DNA of 64,000 bases from Burkholderia cepacia (GCF_029962485.1 NZ_CP073637.1:310001-374000); one strand, 5' to 3'; shown: positions 43,603-55,069, counted from the first letter of the stretch. The notes: generated from the sequence alone by a model not told the origin. Program-made: numbers and translations.

Positions 43603-44453
43603 CGGCGATCACGCATTGGCTTGCGCCGCGTGGCGATGCGCGGCTGGTCGGCATGCCGCTCGTCTCGCCGGGGGGAATGCATGCCGCCGGCTGCGTACTG
43701 GCGTTCGTGGCCGTGCTGGCAGGCGGTATTCATCTGGCAAATGCGGCCGACTGGAGCGGGCTCGCGCATAGTCGCGCGTTGCTGGCTGCAGCGCAGGGGC
43801 GAGAGGCCGATGCGCGGCGTGTCCTTGAGTCTGCGGAACGCCGGCTCAGTGCACATCCTGCGCCGGCGCATGACGACCACGCGTCGCGTACGCCGGAATG
43901 GGCCGCGCTGATGTTGGGACTGGCCGATCTCGCCGCGTCGAGCGGGCTGAACAGGGTATCGATCGAGCCGCAGCGTATCGATAGCGCGGCACCGGAGGGC
44001 CGGCGCACCGTGCGCATCGTCGCGGACGGCGGCTTTCGCGCATTGTCGAAGATGGTCGGCGGGCTGGCGCGCTTTCCGGTGCTGGCGGTGCCGTCGGCGC
44101 TGCGTGTCGAGCGACGCATGCAGGCGACGCGGATGGACATGTCTGTCGACGTGTTTGCGGCGCTGCCGGCCGCATCGCCCGCAGGCGGTACGGCGCCGCT
44201 TCAGGCTGCTGCGCTCGCCGCCGATCCGTTCGGCGGTGGAGCCGATGGAATGGCGGCCCGCCTCGCCGGCACGATTCGCGACGCGCGTGCCGGTCTCGCG
44301 TTGTTCGATGACGGCGATGGCGCGTTCACGGCCGTGGCGCCCGGCGAAGCGCTCGGGCCGGCCCGCGTGATGCGCGTCGAGCCCGCGGCGGTGATGCTCG
44401 CGATGGCGGACGGGGCGCACCGGGTCGTCATGAACGACGGAGTGTGGCCATGA
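43599..44453 (+). CDS. PilO-like protein with PilP-like C-terminal domain (fusion)
   Basis: 284 residues. Residues 1-190 look like PilO: one N-terminal span (HAAGCVLAFVAVLAGGIHL), coiled coil, then a ferredoxin-like domain ending VERRMQATRMDMSVDVFA. From about residue 205 (ADPFGGG) a short beta-rich domain with LALFDDGDGAFTAVAPGEALG and ARVMRVEPAAVML resembles the C-terminal PilP/GspC domain that contacts the secretin. No separate pilP gene lies in the cluster. The fusion reading is inference from these motifs. Confidence 0.65.
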   Translation: MTAITHWLAPRGDARLVGMPLVSPGGMHAAGCVLAFVAVLAGGIHLANAADWSGLAHSRALLAAAQGREADARRVLESAERRLSAHPAPAHDDHASRTPEWAALMLGLADLAASSGLNRVSIEPQRIDSAAPEGRRTVRIVADGGFRALSKMVGGLARFPVLAVPSALRVERRMQATRMDMSVDVFAALPAASPAGGTAPLQAAALAADPFGGGADGMAARLAGTIRDARAGLALFDDGDGAFTAVAPGEALGPARVMRVEPAAVMLAMADGAHRVVMNDGVWP

Positions 44454-46081
44454 CGAAGTACGGCCGTTGGATGCTCGCCGTCTGGGCCGGATTGACGGCG
44501 GCCAGTGCAGGCGCGTCGTTGCCGCCGCTGCCGGCAGTCTGGCCTGCCGCGTCGATGGAGGCGCCGGTGCCGAGTCTGCCGCTGCCGCACGGCAGGGTGG
44601 ACGGTGTGGACATCGCGGTATCGGAGGAAGCCGGCCCGCCGCCGTTCGACCAGGCCGCTCGCGCGGCACTTCAGGCGGAACCCGCTGTACCGGCACCGCA
44701 GCTGGAGGGGCCGCCGATCCCGTTGGCGCCGCCGGCCCGGATGAGCGACGTCACTGCCCGGCAACCCGGCGATGCGGACGACGCGCGGCGGATCTCGCTG
44801 AATCTGCAGGACGCGGGGCTCGCGGCCGCGTTCGACGCGTTCGCGCGGTTCACGGGGCTCAATATCGTCGTCGGCGAGCAGGTGCGCGGCACGGTCACGT
44901 TACGTCTGAACAATGTCCGCTGGCGCGAGGCCTTCGACACGCTGCTCGACACGCACGGGCTCGCGATGTCCCGGCGCGGCAACGTGATCTGGGTCACGCC
45001 GGCGGCCGAACTGGCCGCCCGTGAGCGCGAGCGCTTCGAAATGCATGCGCGGGCCGCCGATCTGGAGCCGCTGGCGAGCCGCACGTTCGCGCTGCACTAC
45101 CCACGCGCGCAGGACGTGCAACGGCTGCTGGCCGGCGCGACCGGCCAGCGCCTGCTGTCGAAACGCGGCGCTGCGGCGGCCGATCCGCGCACGAACCTGC
45201 TGTTCGTCACCGATCTCGCGCCGCGCATCGCGCAGATCGCGGGTCTGATCGACGCGATCGACCGGCCGTCACGGCAGGTCCGGATCGAGGCGCGCATCGT
45301 CGAGGGTGAGCAGGGCTTCTCGCGCAACCTCGGCGCACGCGTCGCGCTGCGGGCGCAGGGGCGGCCGTCGGCGGGCGAGAGTGCCACGTTCGCGGCCGAC
45401 GCGCGCAACGCGCTCGACCTGGCCGCGCGGCCGCTCGGCGGCTTCGACGCGGCGACCGCCGGTTTTACGCTGTTCGCCGCGCCGCTGAGCCGCGTACTCG
45501 ACGTCGAACTGAGTGCGCTCGAAGCGCAAGGGCGGGGTCAAATCGTTTCGCGGCCGCGCGTGGTGACGGCCGACCGCGTCAAGGCGATCGTCGAGCAGGG
45601 TTCCGAGCTGCCGTACCAGGCGAAGGTGGGCAACGGCATGAGCGGCGTGCAGTTCCGCCGCGCGACGCTCAAGCTCGAGGTCGAGCCGCAGATCACGCCC
45701 GACGGGCGCGTGGTGCTCGACCTGGACGTGACGAAGGACAGCGTCGGCGAGCCGACGGCGGCCGGCCCCGCCATCCATACGAAGCATGTACAGACGCGTG
45801 TCGAGGTCGAGAATGGCGGGACGGTCGCGATCGGTGGTATCTATGAACAACTGAACCGGAACGATGTGACGCGCGTGCCGCTCTTGGGCAAAATACCGTT
45901 TCTGGGCGCGCTTTTCCGGCACCGCGCGCAGCGCGACCAGCGCAACGAACTGGTCGTGTTCATCACGCCGACTGTCGTCGATGCGCGCTGCGATGCGCTC
46001 GGCGCGGGCGACGCGGATGCCGATAAAACGGGGCCGGAAGCCGCCGGCGCAGGCTCGACAAGGCAGCCGCTTTGCCAGTAA
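44450..46081 (+). CDS. pilQ: PilQ-like type IV pilus secretin
   Basis: Outer-membrane channel, 543 residues, shorter than the ~700 usual for PilQ. Signal peptide; a Pro/Ala-rich stretch; an STN domain ([20 protein letters not shown], about residue 118); an N1 domain ([19 protein letters not shown]); and the secretin core with [34 protein letters not shown] and ending [15 protein letters not shown]...[11 protein letters not shown]. The AMIN domains of longer PilQ proteins are absent. ATG at 44450 overlaps the previous stop. Confidence 0.88.
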   Translation: MTKYGRWMLAVWAGLTAASAGASLPPLPAVWPAASMEAPVPSLPLPHGRVDGVDIAVSEEAGPPPFDQAARAALQAEPAVPAPQLEGPPIPLAPPARMSDVTARQPGDADDARRISLNLQDAGLAAAFDAFARFTGLNIVVGEQVRGTVTLRLNNVRWREAFDTLLDTHGLAMSRRGNVIWVTPAAELAARERERFEMHARAADLEPLASRTFALHYPRAQDVQRLLAGATGQRLLSKRGAAAADPRTNLLFVTDLAPRIAQIAGLIDAIDRPSRQVRIEARIVEGEQGFSRNLGARVALRAQGRPSAGESATFAADARNALDLAARPLGGFDAATAGFTLFAAPLSRVLDVELSALEAQGRGQIVSRPRVVTADRVKAIVEQGSELPYQAKVGNGMSGVQFRRATLKLEVEPQITPDGRVVLDLDVTKDSVGEPTAAGPAIHTKHVQTRVEVENGGTVAIGGIYEQLNRNDVTRVPLLGKIPFLGALFRHRAQRDQRNELVVFITPTVVDARCDALGAGDADADKTGPEAAGAGSTRQPLCQ

Positions 46082-46122
46082 GCTGCGCCACACCACCAGC
46101 AAGATTGAAGCAGAGGAAGCCG

Positions 46123-46677
46123 TTGCAAGCGCGGGACCCACATGCAAACGTATTTTTCGTCGGCCTTATGGGAGCGGGTAAGACCACCGTGGGCCGTGCG
46201 GTCGCGCGTCGTCTCGACAGGACGTTCTTCGACTCCGACCACGAAATCGAGGCCCGCACGGGCGCGCGCATTCCGGTGATCTTCGAGATGGAAGGCGAGG
46301 CCGGGTTTCGCGATCGCGAAACGCAGGTGATCACCGATCTCACGCAGCGCGAGAACATCGTGCTCGCGACGGGCGGCGGCGCGGTGCTGCGCCCGGAAAA
46401 TCGCGACTGCCTGAAAAGTAACGGCATCGTCATCTACCTGCGCGCCAATCCGCACGATCTGTGGCTGCGCACGCGCAAGGACAAGAACCGCCCGCTGCTG
46501 CAGACCGAAGACCCGAAGGGGCGTCTCGAAGCGCTGTACGAAGTGCGCGACCCGCTGTACCGCGAATGCGCGGATTTCGTCATCGAGACCGGCCGTCCGT
46601 CGGTCAACGGCCTCGTCAACATGGTGTTGATGCAACTCGAACTGGCGGGCGTCATCGCCAAGCCGCTACAAGCATGA
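46123..46677 (+). CDS. aroK: Shikimate kinase
   Basis: Phosphorylates shikimate in aromatic amino-acid synthesis, 184 residues. P-loop [13 protein letters not shown], the shikimate-binding DSDHEIE and [10 protein letters not shown], and ATGGGAVL are intact. A TTG start at 46123 is preferred: AGAGGAAG sits five bases upstream and the protein then starts [14 protein letters not shown] as in the genus. An in-frame TTG at 46072 overlaps pilQ. aroB overlaps its stop. Confidence 0.94.
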   Translation: MQARDPHANVFFVGLMGAGKTTVGRAVARRLDRTFFDSDHEIEARTGARIPVIFEMEGEAGFRDRETQVITDLTQRENIVLATGGGAVLRPENRDCLKSNGIVIYLRANPHDLWLRTRKDKNRPLLQTEDPKGRLEALYEVRDPLYRECADFVIETGRPSVNGLVNMVLMQLELAGVIAKPLQA

Positions 46678-47753
46678 TTACTGTCAACGTCGATCTGGGC
46701 GACCGCGCCTATCCGATTCATATTGGTGCCGGCCTGATCGGCCGCACCGAGCTGTTCGCGCCTCACATCAAGGGCTCGTCCGTCACGATCGTCACGAACA
46801 CGACGGTCGATCCGCTCTACGGCGACGCGCTGCGCGCGGCGCTCGCGCCGCTCGGCAAGCGCGTCTCGACGGTCGTGCTGCCGGACGGCGAGGCGTACAA
46901 GAACTGGGAAACACTGAACCTGATCTTCGACGGCCTGCTGACCGAACGCGCGGACCGCAAGACGACGCTCGTCGCGCTCGGCGGCGGCGTGATCGGCGAC
47001 ATGACGGGCTTTGCCGCCGCGTGCTACATGCGCGGGGTGCCGTTCATCCAGGTGCCGACGACGCTGCTGTCGCAGGTCGATTCGTCGGTCGGCGGCAAGA
47101 CGGGCATCAACCACCCGCTCGGCAAGAACATGATCGGCGCGTTCTACCAGCCGCAGGCCGTGATCGCGGACATCGGCGCGTTGACGACGCTGCCCGATCG
47201 CGAACTGGCGGCCGGCGTCGCCGAAGTCATCAAGACCGGCGCGATTGCCGATGCGGCATTCTTCGACTGGATCGAGGCGAACGTCGACGCGCTGAACCGC
47301 CGCGACCCGGCTGCGCTCGCGCACGCGGTGAAGCGTTCGTGCGAGATCAAGGCAAGCGTCGTCGCGGCCGACGAGCGTGAAGGCGGCCTGCGCGCGATCC
47401 TGAATTTCGGCCACACGTTCGGCCACGCGATCGAGGCCGGGCTCGGCTACGGCGAGTGGCTGCACGGCGAGGCGGTCGGCTGCGGGATGGTGATGGCGGG
47501 CGATTTGTCGGCGCGGCTCGGCCTGCTCGACGAAACGTCGCGGCAGCGCCTCGACGCGGTGATCGCGGCCGCGCGCCTGCCGACCCGCGGGCCTGCGCTC
47601 GGCGACGCGCGCTACATGGACCTGATGCGCGTCGACAAGAAGGCCGAGGCCGGTGCGATCAAGTTCATCCTGCTGAAGCGATTCGGCGATACGCTGATCA
47701 CGGAGGCGCCAGACGAAGCCGTGTTCGCTACACTGGCGCAGACAACCCGCTAA
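46674..47753 (+). CDS. aroB: 3-dehydroquinate synthase
   Basis: Second step of the shikimate pathway, NAD and metal dependent, 359 residues. [33 protein letters not shown], the metal ligands in [12 protein letters not shown] and [12 protein letters not shown] are all present. ATGA overlap with aroK. aroKB after the pil genes is an ancient arrangement. Confidence 0.98.
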   Translation: MITVNVDLGDRAYPIHIGAGLIGRTELFAPHIKGSSVTIVTNTTVDPLYGDALRAALAPLGKRVSTVVLPDGEAYKNWETLNLIFDGLLTERADRKTTLVALGGGVIGDMTGFAAACYMRGVPFIQVPTTLLSQVDSSVGGKTGINHPLGKNMIGAFYQPQAVIADIGALTTLPDRELAAGVAEVIKTGAIADAAFFDWIEANVDALNRRDPAALAHAVKRSCEIKASVVAADEREGGLRAILNFGHTFGHAIEAGLGYGEWLHGEAVGCGMVMAGDLSARLGLLDETSRQRLDAVIAAARLPTRGPALGDARYMDLMRVDKKAEAGAIKFILLKRFGDTLITEAPDEAVFATLAQTTR

Positions 47754-47794
47754 CGGCGGCCCGGATGCCCCGGCGCCCCTGACATGGAGGAGAC

Positions 47795-49003
47795 GTGAGC
47801 GAGACATCCAGCAGCACACTGCCCGAAGCCAGCCGCGCATCCGCCGCGCCGGTGGCCGAGCCGCCGACGCTGGCGGCGCTGGAAGCCCATCTCGCTCCGT
47901 ATGCCGCACACGCGTCGCAGTCGCGCGGCCGCCGCCATCCGGAAACCCCGCCGGCGGCGCGCACCGAATTCCAGCGCGACCGCGACCGCATCGTCCACTC
48001 GACCGCGTTTCGCCGGCTCGAATACAAGACGCAGGTCTTCGTCAATCACGAAGGCGACCTGTTCCGTACGCGCCTCACGCACAGCCTCGAAGTCGCGCAG
48101 ATCGCCCGCTCGGTCGCGCGCAACCTGCGCCTGAACGAGGATCTCGTCGAAGCGATCTCGCTCGCGCACGATCTCGGCCACACACCGTTTGGCCATGCCG
48201 GACAGGACGCGCTGAATGCGTGCATGCGTGACCACGGCGGCTTCGAGCACAACCTGCAGAGCCTGGCGGTCGTCGACGAGCTCGAGGAGCACTATGGCGC
48301 GTTCAACGGGCTGAACCTGTGCTTCGAGACGCGCGAAGGCATCCTGAAACATTGCTCGCGCGACAATGCGCGCAAGCTCGGCGCGCTAGGCGAGCGTTTC
48401 CTGCACGGCCGGCAGCCGTCGCTCGAAGCGCAGCTCGCCAACATCGCGGACGAAATCGCGTACAACAACCACGACGTCGACGACGGCCTGCGTTCCGGCC
48501 TGATCACGATCGAGCAGCTTGCCGAAGTCGAGCTGTGGCAGCGCCACTATGAAGCGGCACTCGCCGAATTCCCGCACCTCGAGGGCCGTCGTCTCGTGCA
48601 CGAGACGGTGCGCCGCATCATCAACACGCTGATCGTCGACCTGATCGACGAGACGACGCGCAACCTCGTGCGCGTCGCGCCTGCGTCGCTCGACGACGTG
48701 CGCGCCGCGCCGCCGCTCGTGTCGCACAGCGTGACGGTCGCCGCGCAGGCTGCCGCGCTCAAGCGCTTCCTCTTCAAGAACCTGTATCGCCACTACAAGG
48801 TGATGCGCATGGCGAGCAAGGCGCAGCGCGTCGTCACGGGGCTGTTCGACGCATTCATCGACGATCCGCGCCTGCTGCCGCCGCCGTACCAGTCCGACGA
48901 CGCGGCCCATCAGCCGCGCCTCGTCGCGCACTACATCGCCGGCATGACCGACCGCTTCGCGCTGAAGGAATATCAGCGCCTGTTCGTCATCAGCGACAAC
49001 TGA
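47795..49003 (+). CDS. dgt: dGTPase-like HD-domain phosphohydrolase
   Basis: dNTP triphosphohydrolase family, 402 residues, GTG start with ATGGAGGAGAC upstream. HD-domain metal ligands: [32 protein letters not shown] and [13 protein letters not shown]. This is the shorter 'dGTPase-like' class common in proteobacteria, whose preferred dNTP is often unclear. Forty-one bases after aroB, likely co-transcribed. Confidence 0.94.
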   Translation: MSETSSSTLPEASRASAAPVAEPPTLAALEAHLAPYAAHASQSRGRRHPETPPAARTEFQRDRDRIVHSTAFRRLEYKTQVFVNHEGDLFRTRLTHSLEVAQIARSVARNLRLNEDLVEAISLAHDLGHTPFGHAGQDALNACMRDHGGFEHNLQSLAVVDELEEHYGAFNGLNLCFETREGILKHCSRDNARKLGALGERFLHGRQPSLEAQLANIADEIAYNNHDVDDGLRSGLITIEQLAEVELWQRHYEAALAEFPHLEGRRLVHETVRRIINTLIVDLIDETTRNLVRVAPASLDDVRAAPPLVSHSVTVAAQAAALKRFLFKNLYRHYKVMRMASKAQRVVTGLFDAFIDDPRLLPPPYQSDDAAHQPRLVAHYIAGMTDRFALKEYQRLFVISDN

Positions 49004-49093
49004 CTGTCACAAACGATCACTAGACTTCGCCGGTTCAATGGCGGCGGGAATGTTGCACACGCTGTTGGTAACGTTTTCATAGGAGAGAGGTCG

Positions 49094-50428
49094 ATGAAGA
49101 AGAAGCCTGCGGGGACACTGGTTCGTTCGATCGCGCTCGGCGGCGCGCTGATGTTCGGGGTGCAGCACGTGGCGCTCGCCGCGACGGAAATTCAGTTCTG
49201 GCATGCGATGGAGGCCGCGCTCGGCGAGCGGGTCAATGCGATCGCCGACCAGTTCAACGCGTCGCAAAGCGACTACAAGATCGTGCCGGTGTTCAAGGGC
49301 ACCTACGACCAGGCGCTCGCGGCCGGCATCGCCGCGTATCGCAGCGGCAACGCGCCGGCGATCCTCCAGGTCTACGAAGTCGGCACGGCCACGATGATGC
49401 AGGCGAAGAAGGCCGTCGTGCCGGTCTCCGACGTGTTCAAGCAGGCCGGCGTGCCGCTCGACGAAAAGGGGTTCGTGCCGACCATCGCGAGCTACTACAG
49501 CGATGCGAAGACGGGCCATCTCGTGTCGATGCCGTTCAACAGCTCGACGCCGGTGCTGTACTACAACAAGGACGCGTTCAAGAAGGCCGGGCTCGACCCG
49601 AACCAGCCGCCGAAGACGTGGGCCGACGTGAAGGCCGATGCCGAGAAACTGCGCAAGTCGGGGATGGCATGCGGCTTCACGACCGGCTGGCAGGGCTGGA
49701 TCCAGCTCGAGAACTACAGCGCGTGGCACGGGCTGCCGTTCGCGAGCCGCAACAACGGCTTCGACGGCACCGACGCCGTCCTCGAATTCAACAAGCCGCA
49801 GCAGATCGCGCACGTCTCGTTCCTGCAGCAGATGGCGAAGGACGGCACGTTCACGTACGCGGGGCGCAAGGATGAGGCGTCGGCGAAGTTCTACAGCGGC
49901 GACTGCGGGATCATGACGACATCGTCGGGCGCGCTCGCGAACGTGCAGAAGTTCGCGAAGTTCAGCTACGGCACCGGCATGATGCCGTACGACGCGAACG
50001 TGAAGGGCGCACCGCAGAACGCGATCATCGGCGGCGCGAGCCTGTGGGTGCTGGCCGGCAAGGATCCGGCGACCTACAAGGGCGTCGCGAAATTCCTCGC
50101 GTACCTCGCTTCGCCGGCCGTCGCCGCGAAGTGGCACCAGGACACGGGCTACCTGCCGGTCACCAAGGCGGCGTACGACCTGACGCGCGAACAGGGCTTC
50201 TACGCGAAGAACCCGAGCGCCGAAACCGCGATCAAGCAGATGCTGAACAAGCCGCCGCTGCCGTACACGAAGGGGCTGCGCCTGGGCAACATGCCGCAGA
50301 TCCGCACGGTCGTCGACGAGGAGTTCGAACAGGTCTGGGCGCAGAAGAAGTCGCCGAAGGACGCGCTCGATTCGGCCGCGTCACGTGGCGACGAACTGCT
50401 GCGTCGCTTCGAGAAGTCGGGCGGCTGA
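49094..50428 (+). CDS. ugpB: sn-Glycerol-3-phosphate ABC transporter, periplasmic binding protein
   Basis: 444 residues with a Sec signal ([21 protein letters not shown], cleaved near ALAATE). Early [20 protein letters not shown] and [17 protein letters not shown] are typical for UgpB. AGGAGAGAGG precedes ATG. First gene of ugpBAECQ. E. coli regulates this operon with PhoB; here only a weak Pho-box-like sequence (CTGTCAC at 49004-49010) is seen upstream. Confidence 0.95.
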   Translation: MKKKPAGTLVRSIALGGALMFGVQHVALAATEIQFWHAMEAALGERVNAIADQFNASQSDYKIVPVFKGTYDQALAAGIAAYRSGNAPAILQVYEVGTATMMQAKKAVVPVSDVFKQAGVPLDEKGFVPTIASYYSDAKTGHLVSMPFNSSTPVLYYNKDAFKKAGLDPNQPPKTWADVKADAEKLRKSGMACGFTTGWQGWIQLENYSAWHGLPFASRNNGFDGTDAVLEFNKPQQIAHVSFLQQMAKDGTFTYAGRKDEASAKFYSGDCGIMTTSSGALANVQKFAKFSYGTGMMPYDANVKGAPQNAIIGGASLWVLAGKDPATYKGVAKFLAYLASPAVAAKWHQDTGYLPVTKAAYDLTREQGFYAKNPSAETAIKQMLNKPPLPYTKGLRLGNMPQIRTVVDEEFEQVWAQKKSPKDALDSAASRGDELLRRFEKSGG

Positions 50429-50524
50429 GCACGCATCGCTTCGTGCCGCCGGCGGTATCGCGCGCGAGCGCGTGCCGGCCGGCGGCGCGGCTTCCTTTCC
50501 GTTTCGCCTGACCGGATATCCGCG

Positions 50525-51409
50525 ATGCAATCCCGTTCCCGTTTCGGTACGAGCCTGGTGCCGTACCTGCTGATCGCGCCGCAGCTCGCGATCACCGCCG
50601 TGTTCTTCCTGTGGCCGGCCGGCGTTGCGCTGTGGCAGTCGACGCAGATGCAGGACGCGTTCGGTACATCGAGCGAATTCGTCGGCTTCGCGAACTTCAC
50701 GCACCTGTTCGCCGATCCGCTGTATCTCGATTCGTTTCGCACGACGCTCGTGTTCAGCGGGCTCGTCACGGTGAGCGGCCTCGTCGTGTCGCTGCTGCTG
50801 GCCGCGTGCGCCGATCGCGTGACCCGCGGCGCGCGCGCGTACCGCACGCTGCTGATCTGGCCGTACGCGGTCGCTCCGACGATCGCGGCCGTGCTGTGGG
50901 CGTTCCTGTTCAACCCGAGCATCGGCCTGATTACCTATGCGCTGGCGAAGGGCGGCATCGTGTGGAACCACGCGCTGAACGGCGGGCAGGCGATGTTCCT
51001 CGTCGTGCTGGCATCGGTGTGGAAGCAGGTGAGCTACAACTTCCTGTTCTTCTACGCGGGCCTGCAGGCGATCCCGCGCTCGTTGATCGAGGCGGCGGCG
51101 ATCGACGGCGCCGGGCCGGTGCGGCGTTTCTTCAACATTGTGCTGCCGCTGCTGTCGCCGACGAGTTTCTTCCTGCTGGTCGTGAATCTCGTCTACGCGT
51201 TCTTCGACACGTTCCCGGTGATCGACGCGGCCACCGGCGGCGGCCCGGCGCAAAGCACGAAGACGCTGATCTACAAGATCTTCGCGGAAGGCTTCCAGGG
51301 GCTCGACATCGGCAGCTCGGGCGCGCAGTCGGTCGTGCTGATGATCATCGTCGTCGGGCTCACGGTGATCCAGTTCCGCTTCGTCGAACGCAGGGTGCAA
51401 TACGCATGA
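50525..51409 (+). CDS. ugpA: Glycerol-3-phosphate ABC transporter permease UgpA
   Basis: 294 residues, six membrane spans. The EAA loop [21 protein letters not shown] that couples to the ATPase is near the C-terminus. N-terminal [19 protein letters not shown]. Overlaps ugpE by four bases (ATGA). Confidence 0.95.
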   Translation: MQSRSRFGTSLVPYLLIAPQLAITAVFFLWPAGVALWQSTQMQDAFGTSSEFVGFANFTHLFADPLYLDSFRTTLVFSGLVTVSGLVVSLLLAACADRVTRGARAYRTLLIWPYAVAPTIAAVLWAFLFNPSIGLITYALAKGGIVWNHALNGGQAMFLVVLASVWKQVSYNFLFFYAGLQAIPRSLIEAAAIDGAGPVRRFFNIVLPLLSPTSFFLLVVNLVYAFFDTFPVIDAATGGGPAQSTKTLIYKIFAEGFQGLDIGSSGAQSVVLMIIVVGLTVIQFRFVERRVQYA

Positions 51410-52251
51410 TCGAAAATCGCAAGGGCTTCGACCTGTTCTGCCACGCGGTGCTGATCGCGGGCGTCGTGCTGATCGTGTTCCCCGTCTACGTCGCGTTCTG
51501 CGCGGCGACGATGAATGCGCAGGAGGTGTTCACGGTGCCGCTGTCGCTCGTGCCGAGCACGCACCTGTTCGAGAACATCGCGTACATCTGGGGGCACGGC
51601 AGCGGCGGCACGACGGCGCCGTTCGGCCGGCTGCTCGTGAACAGCTTCGCGATGGCGCTCGGCATCGCGGTCGGCAAGATCGCGGTGTCGATCCTGTCCG
51701 CGTACGCGATCGTCTACTTTCGCTTTCCGTTCCGCAACACGGCGTTCTGGCTGATCTTCATCACGCTGATGCTGCCGGTGGAAGTGCGGATCTTTCCGAC
51801 CGTGCAGGTCGTGTCGACACTGCACCTGACGAACGCGTACGCCGGGCTCACGATGCCGCTGATCGCGTCGGCGACCGCGACGTTCCTGTTCCGTCAGTTC
51901 TTCATGACGCTGCCCGACGAGCTGATGGATGCCGCGCGCATCGACGGCGCCGGGGCGCTGCGCTTCTTCTGGGACGTCGTGCTGCCGCTGTCGAAGACGA
52001 GTATCGCGGCGCTGTTCGTGATCACGTTCATCTACGGCTGGAACCAGTATCTGTGGCCGATCCTGATCACGACGGAAGCGTCGCTGTCGACGGCGGTGGT
52101 GGGCATCAAGACGATGATCGCGAGCGGCGACGCCGCGACCGAATGGCAATACGTGATGGCGGCGACGCTGCTGGCGATGATCCCGCCGCTCGTCGTCGTG
52201 CTGGCGATGCAGCGCTGGTTCGTGCGCGGCCTCGTCGATTCCGAGAAATGA
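51406..52251 (+). CDS. ugpE: Glycerol-3-phosphate ABC transporter permease UgpE
   Basis: 281 residues, six spans, EAA loop [23 protein letters not shown] at 51406 ([16 protein letters not shown]) overlaps the ugpA stop; a longer frame beginning inside ugpA is not real. ugpC follows after 32 bases. Confidence 0.95.
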   Translation: MIENRKGFDLFCHAVLIAGVVLIVFPVYVAFCAATMNAQEVFTVPLSLVPSTHLFENIAYIWGHGSGGTTAPFGRLLVNSFAMALGIAVGKIAVSILSAYAIVYFRFPFRNTAFWLIFITLMLPVEVRIFPTVQVVSTLHLTNAYAGLTMPLIASATATFLFRQFFMTLPDELMDAARIDGAGALRFFWDVVLPLSKTSIAALFVITFIYGWNQYLWPILITTEASLSTAVVGIKTMIASGDAATEWQYVMAATLLAMIPPLVVVLAMQRWFVRGLVDSEK

Positions 52252-52283
52252 AACATGGACGGTAACCGGGAGAAGGACCAGGT

Positions 52284-53369
52284 ATGGCTGCGCTGAGCTT
52301 GAAGGGCGTCAGGAAATCCTACGACGGCAAGCAGCACGTGCTGCATGGCATCGACGTGGAGATCGCGGACGGCGAATTCATCGTGCTCGTCGGCCCGTCG
52401 GGCTGCGGCAAGTCGACGTTGCTGCGGATGATCGCGGGGCTGGAGTCCGTGTCGGACGGCGAGATCGCGATCGGCGAGCGTGTCGTCAACACGCTGGAGC
52501 CGAAGGATCGCGACATCGCGATGGTGTTCCAGAACTATGCGCTGTATCCGCACATGACGGTCGCGCAGAACATGGGCTACGGGCTGAAGATCCGCGGGAT
52601 CGAGCGTGCGACGATCGATTCGCGAGTGGCCGCGGCCGCGAAGATCCTCGAGCTGGAGCCGCTGCTTGCGCGGCGGCCGCGCGAGCTGTCGGGCGGCCAG
52701 CGGCAGCGCGTCGCGATGGGGCGTGCGATCGTGCGCGAGCCGGCGGTGTTCCTGTTCGACGAACCGTTGTCGAACCTCGACGCGAAGCTGCGCGTGCAGA
52801 TGCGGCTCGAGATCCAGCGGCTGCATGCGCGGCTGGCGACGACGAGCGTCTACGTGACGCACGACCAGATCGAGGCGATGACGCTCGCGCAACGCGTGAT
52901 CGTGATGAACCGCGGCTACGCGGAGCAGATCGGCGCGCCGGTCGACGTGTACGAAAAGCCGGCGACGGTGTTCGTCGCGGGCTTCATCGGCTCGCCGGCG
53001 ATGAACCTGATGCACGGCCGGCTGTCGGAAGACGGCGCGACCTTCACGGTCGCGGGCGGTGGCCCCGCGCTGCCGGTTGCCGGCGCACCGGGCATCGGCG
53101 CGGAGATCGTCACGGGGCGCGACTGGGTGCTCGGCGTGCGTCCGGAACACATGACGCCGCAGCCGGGCGTCGCGCAGGCGACGCTGCCGGTCGACTCGTG
53201 CGAGCTGCTCGGCGCGGACAATCTCGCACACGGCCGCTGGGGCAATCACGACGTCGCGGTGCGCCTGCCGCACGCGGACCGTCCCGCGCGCGGCACGGCG
53301 CTCGCGGCAGCGCTGCCCGCGCACCGGCTGCATTTCTTCGATCCCGAGACCGGCAAGCGTGCCGGTTGA
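52284..53369 (+). CDS. ugpC: Glycerol-3-phosphate ABC transporter ATPase UgpC
   Basis: 361 residues. Walker [11 protein letters not shown]-loop [13 protein letters not shown], signature [14 protein letters not shown], Walker [17 protein letters not shown], switch His in [11 protein letters not shown]-terminal TOBE/regulatory domain starts about residue 240, as in MalK-type ATPases. Confidence 0.96.
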   Translation: MAALSLKGVRKSYDGKQHVLHGIDVEIADGEFIVLVGPSGCGKSTLLRMIAGLESVSDGEIAIGERVVNTLEPKDRDIAMVFQNYALYPHMTVAQNMGYGLKIRGIERATIDSRVAAAAKILELEPLLARRPRELSGGQRQRVAMGRAIVREPAVFLFDEPLSNLDAKLRVQMRLEIQRLHARLATTSVYVTHDQIEAMTLAQRVIVMNRGYAEQIGAPVDVYEKPATVFVAGFIGSPAMNLMHGRLSEDGATFTVAGGGPALPVAGAPGIGAEIVTGRDWVLGVRPEHMTPQPGVAQATLPVDSCELLGADNLAHGRWGNHDVAVRLPHADRPARGTALAAALPAHRLHFFDPETGKRAG

Positions 53370-53397
53370 ACCTGCCGCACTTGCCGAGAGACCGACG

Positions 53398-54168
53398 ATG
53401 ACCCTTCGCACCGACTGGCCCTATCCGCGCGTCGTCGCCCATCGCGGTGGCGGCACGCTCGCGCCGGAGAACACGCTCGCCGCGCTGGACGAGGGCGCGC
53501 GCCGCGGGCACCGGATGGTCGAGTTCGACGCGAAGCTGTCGGCCGACGACGTGACGTTCCTGCTGCACGACGACACCGTCGACCGGACGTCGGACGGCCA
53601 GGGGGCGGCGGCCGGCATGCGTTATGCGGCGCTGGCCGCGCTCGACGCGGGCGCGTGGCTCGACGCGCGGTTCGCGGGCGAGCGGATGCCGACGCTCGAG
53701 GCGGCGGCGGCGCGCTGCATCGCGCACGGGCTGGCCGCGAATGTCGAGATCAAGCCGTGCCCGGGGCGCGAGCGCGAGACCGGGCAGCGCGTGGCGGCCG
53801 ACGCGGCCGCGTACTGGCGCGATGCCGCGGTGCCGCCGCTCCTGTCGTCGTTCTCGTTCGAAGCGCTGCAGCAGGCGCGCGCGACCGTGCCGGCGCTGCC
53901 GCGCGGGATGCTCTACGAAGCCGTGCCGGACGACTGGCATGCGCAGGTCGTCGGCGCGCTCGGCTGCGTATCGTTGCATGCTGACCACAAACGGCTCGAC
54001 GAACCGCTCGTGCGCGCGATCAAGGCGGCAGGGTTGCGCATCCTGGTTTACACGGTGAACGATCTCGAACGTGCGCGCGAACTCGCACGCTGGGGCGTCG
54101 ATGCGGTCTGTACGGACCGGATCGACCTGATCGCCCCCGATGCGCTGGACGACATCGCCGTCGTCTAG
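53398..54168 (+). CDS. ugpQ: Glycerophosphodiester phosphodiesterase UgpQ
   Basis: Cytoplasmic enzyme releasing glycerol-3-phosphate and alcohol from imported diesters, 256 residues. GDPD signature: VAHRGGGTLAPENTLAALDEG with catalytic His, EFDAKLSADD, LLHDDTVDRTSDG second His, and VNDLERARELARWGVDAVCTD at the end. ATG at 53398. Last gene of the ugp operon, 28 bases after ugpC. Confidence 0.95.
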   Translation: MTLRTDWPYPRVVAHRGGGTLAPENTLAALDEGARRGHRMVEFDAKLSADDVTFLLHDDTVDRTSDGQGAAAGMRYAALAALDAGAWLDARFAGERMPTLEAAAARCIAHGLAANVEIKPCPGRERETGQRVAADAAAYWRDAAVPPLLSSFSFEALQQARATVPALPRGMLYEAVPDDWHAQVVGALGCVSLHADHKRLDEPLVRAIKAAGLRILVYTVNDLERARELARWGVDAVCTDRIDLIAPDALDDIAVV

Positions 54169-54224
54169 CGGTCACGGCAACGCCCGGAGGGGCCCCTTCG
54201 GGAATGTCCCTGATGCGAAAAAAC

Positions 54225-54257
54225 AACGCCCCGGCGGGATTTCCGCCGGGGCGTTTT
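54225..54257. terminator. Terminator between ugpQ and ompW
   Basis: AACGCCCCGGCGG and CCGCCGGGGCGTT form a perfect 13-bp stem around GATTT, flanked by A-rich and TTTT sequence; serves both convergent genes. Confidence 0.9.
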
Positions 54258-54337
54258 GCATCGTGGAGACGTTACGTCTGGAAAAATCCGCTACAAATTG
54301 CAGCAGGATTAACCATTCCCCAAATATTCGACTACGC

Positions 54338-55069
54338 TTAGAAGCGGTAGCCGACGTTGAGGTACGTCACGATCGGGTTCAGCGAGATATGGGCCTTCGA
54401 CGTTTCCGTCAGCGTCCCGACCGGCGTCCGGCGGGCCGTGGTGAAGGTCGCGGTCACGCTGACCGGGATGTACGACATCGAGAAGCCGGCGAACCAGTGC
54501 TTCGTGAAGTTGTACGTGAAGCCGGCGTTGAACACGGGCGCCCACTGGTTGCTGGTCTGCGCACTGGTCGGGCCGCCGAGCACGCCGTTCTCGAACGCGC
54601 TGTTCGTGATCTTCGCGCCGGTAAACCAGATATACGTTGCGCCGACGCCGACATACGGACGGAACTTCGCGTTGGCGTCGTTGAAGTAGTACTTGAGGAG
54701 GAGCGCGGGGCTCCACTGGTACGCGCGGCCGAGCGTACCGAAATTCGAGAACTGGCCCTTGCCGGTGATGTCGAACTTCGGCGGGATGCCGGCGATGAAC
54801 TCGGTGGCGATGTGGTCGGTCACGAAGTAACCGGTCGCCAGCGCGAGCGTGTCGGCGTCGCTGATGCCGGCACCGGTGTTGGGAACCGACTGGTTGATGG
54901 GCGTGCCGCCTACGCCGTAGACGAACAGCGGGTCGCTGCTGTCCTGCGGTGCAAGGTGCAGCCAGCCGGTGCTGACGTAGAAATCACCTGCGGATTGTGC
55001 ATGTGCCGTACCGCCCGCAAACGTGAATGCGAGCGCTGCGGCCCCCGTAATGGCCAGTTTTCGTTTCAT
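54338..55069 (-). CDS. ompW: OmpW-family outer-membrane protein
   Basis: Eight-stranded beta-barrel with a hydrophobic channel, 243 residues. Signal peptide MKRKLAITGAAALAFTFAGG cleaved after AHA. GDFYVSTGWLHLAP start, AYQWSPALLLKYYF, FRPYVGVGATYIWF and the terminal NPIVTYLNVGYRF, ending in the aromatic residue needed for Bam recognition. ATG at 55069 follows GGAGGAGACACA (minus strand). An upstream in-frame ATG is not supported. Confidence 0.92.
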   Translation of the reverse strand: MKRKLAITGAAALAFTFAGGTAHAQSAGDFYVSTGWLHLAPQDSSDPLFVYGVGGTPINQSVPNTGAGISDADTLALATGYFVTDHIATEFIAGIPPKFDITGKGQFSNFGTLGRAYQWSPALLLKYYFNDANAKFRPYVGVGATYIWFTGAKITNSAFENGVLGGPTSAQTSNQWAPVFNAGFTYNFTKHWFAGFSMSYIPVSVTATFTTARRTPVGTLTETSKAHISLNPIVTYLNVGYRF

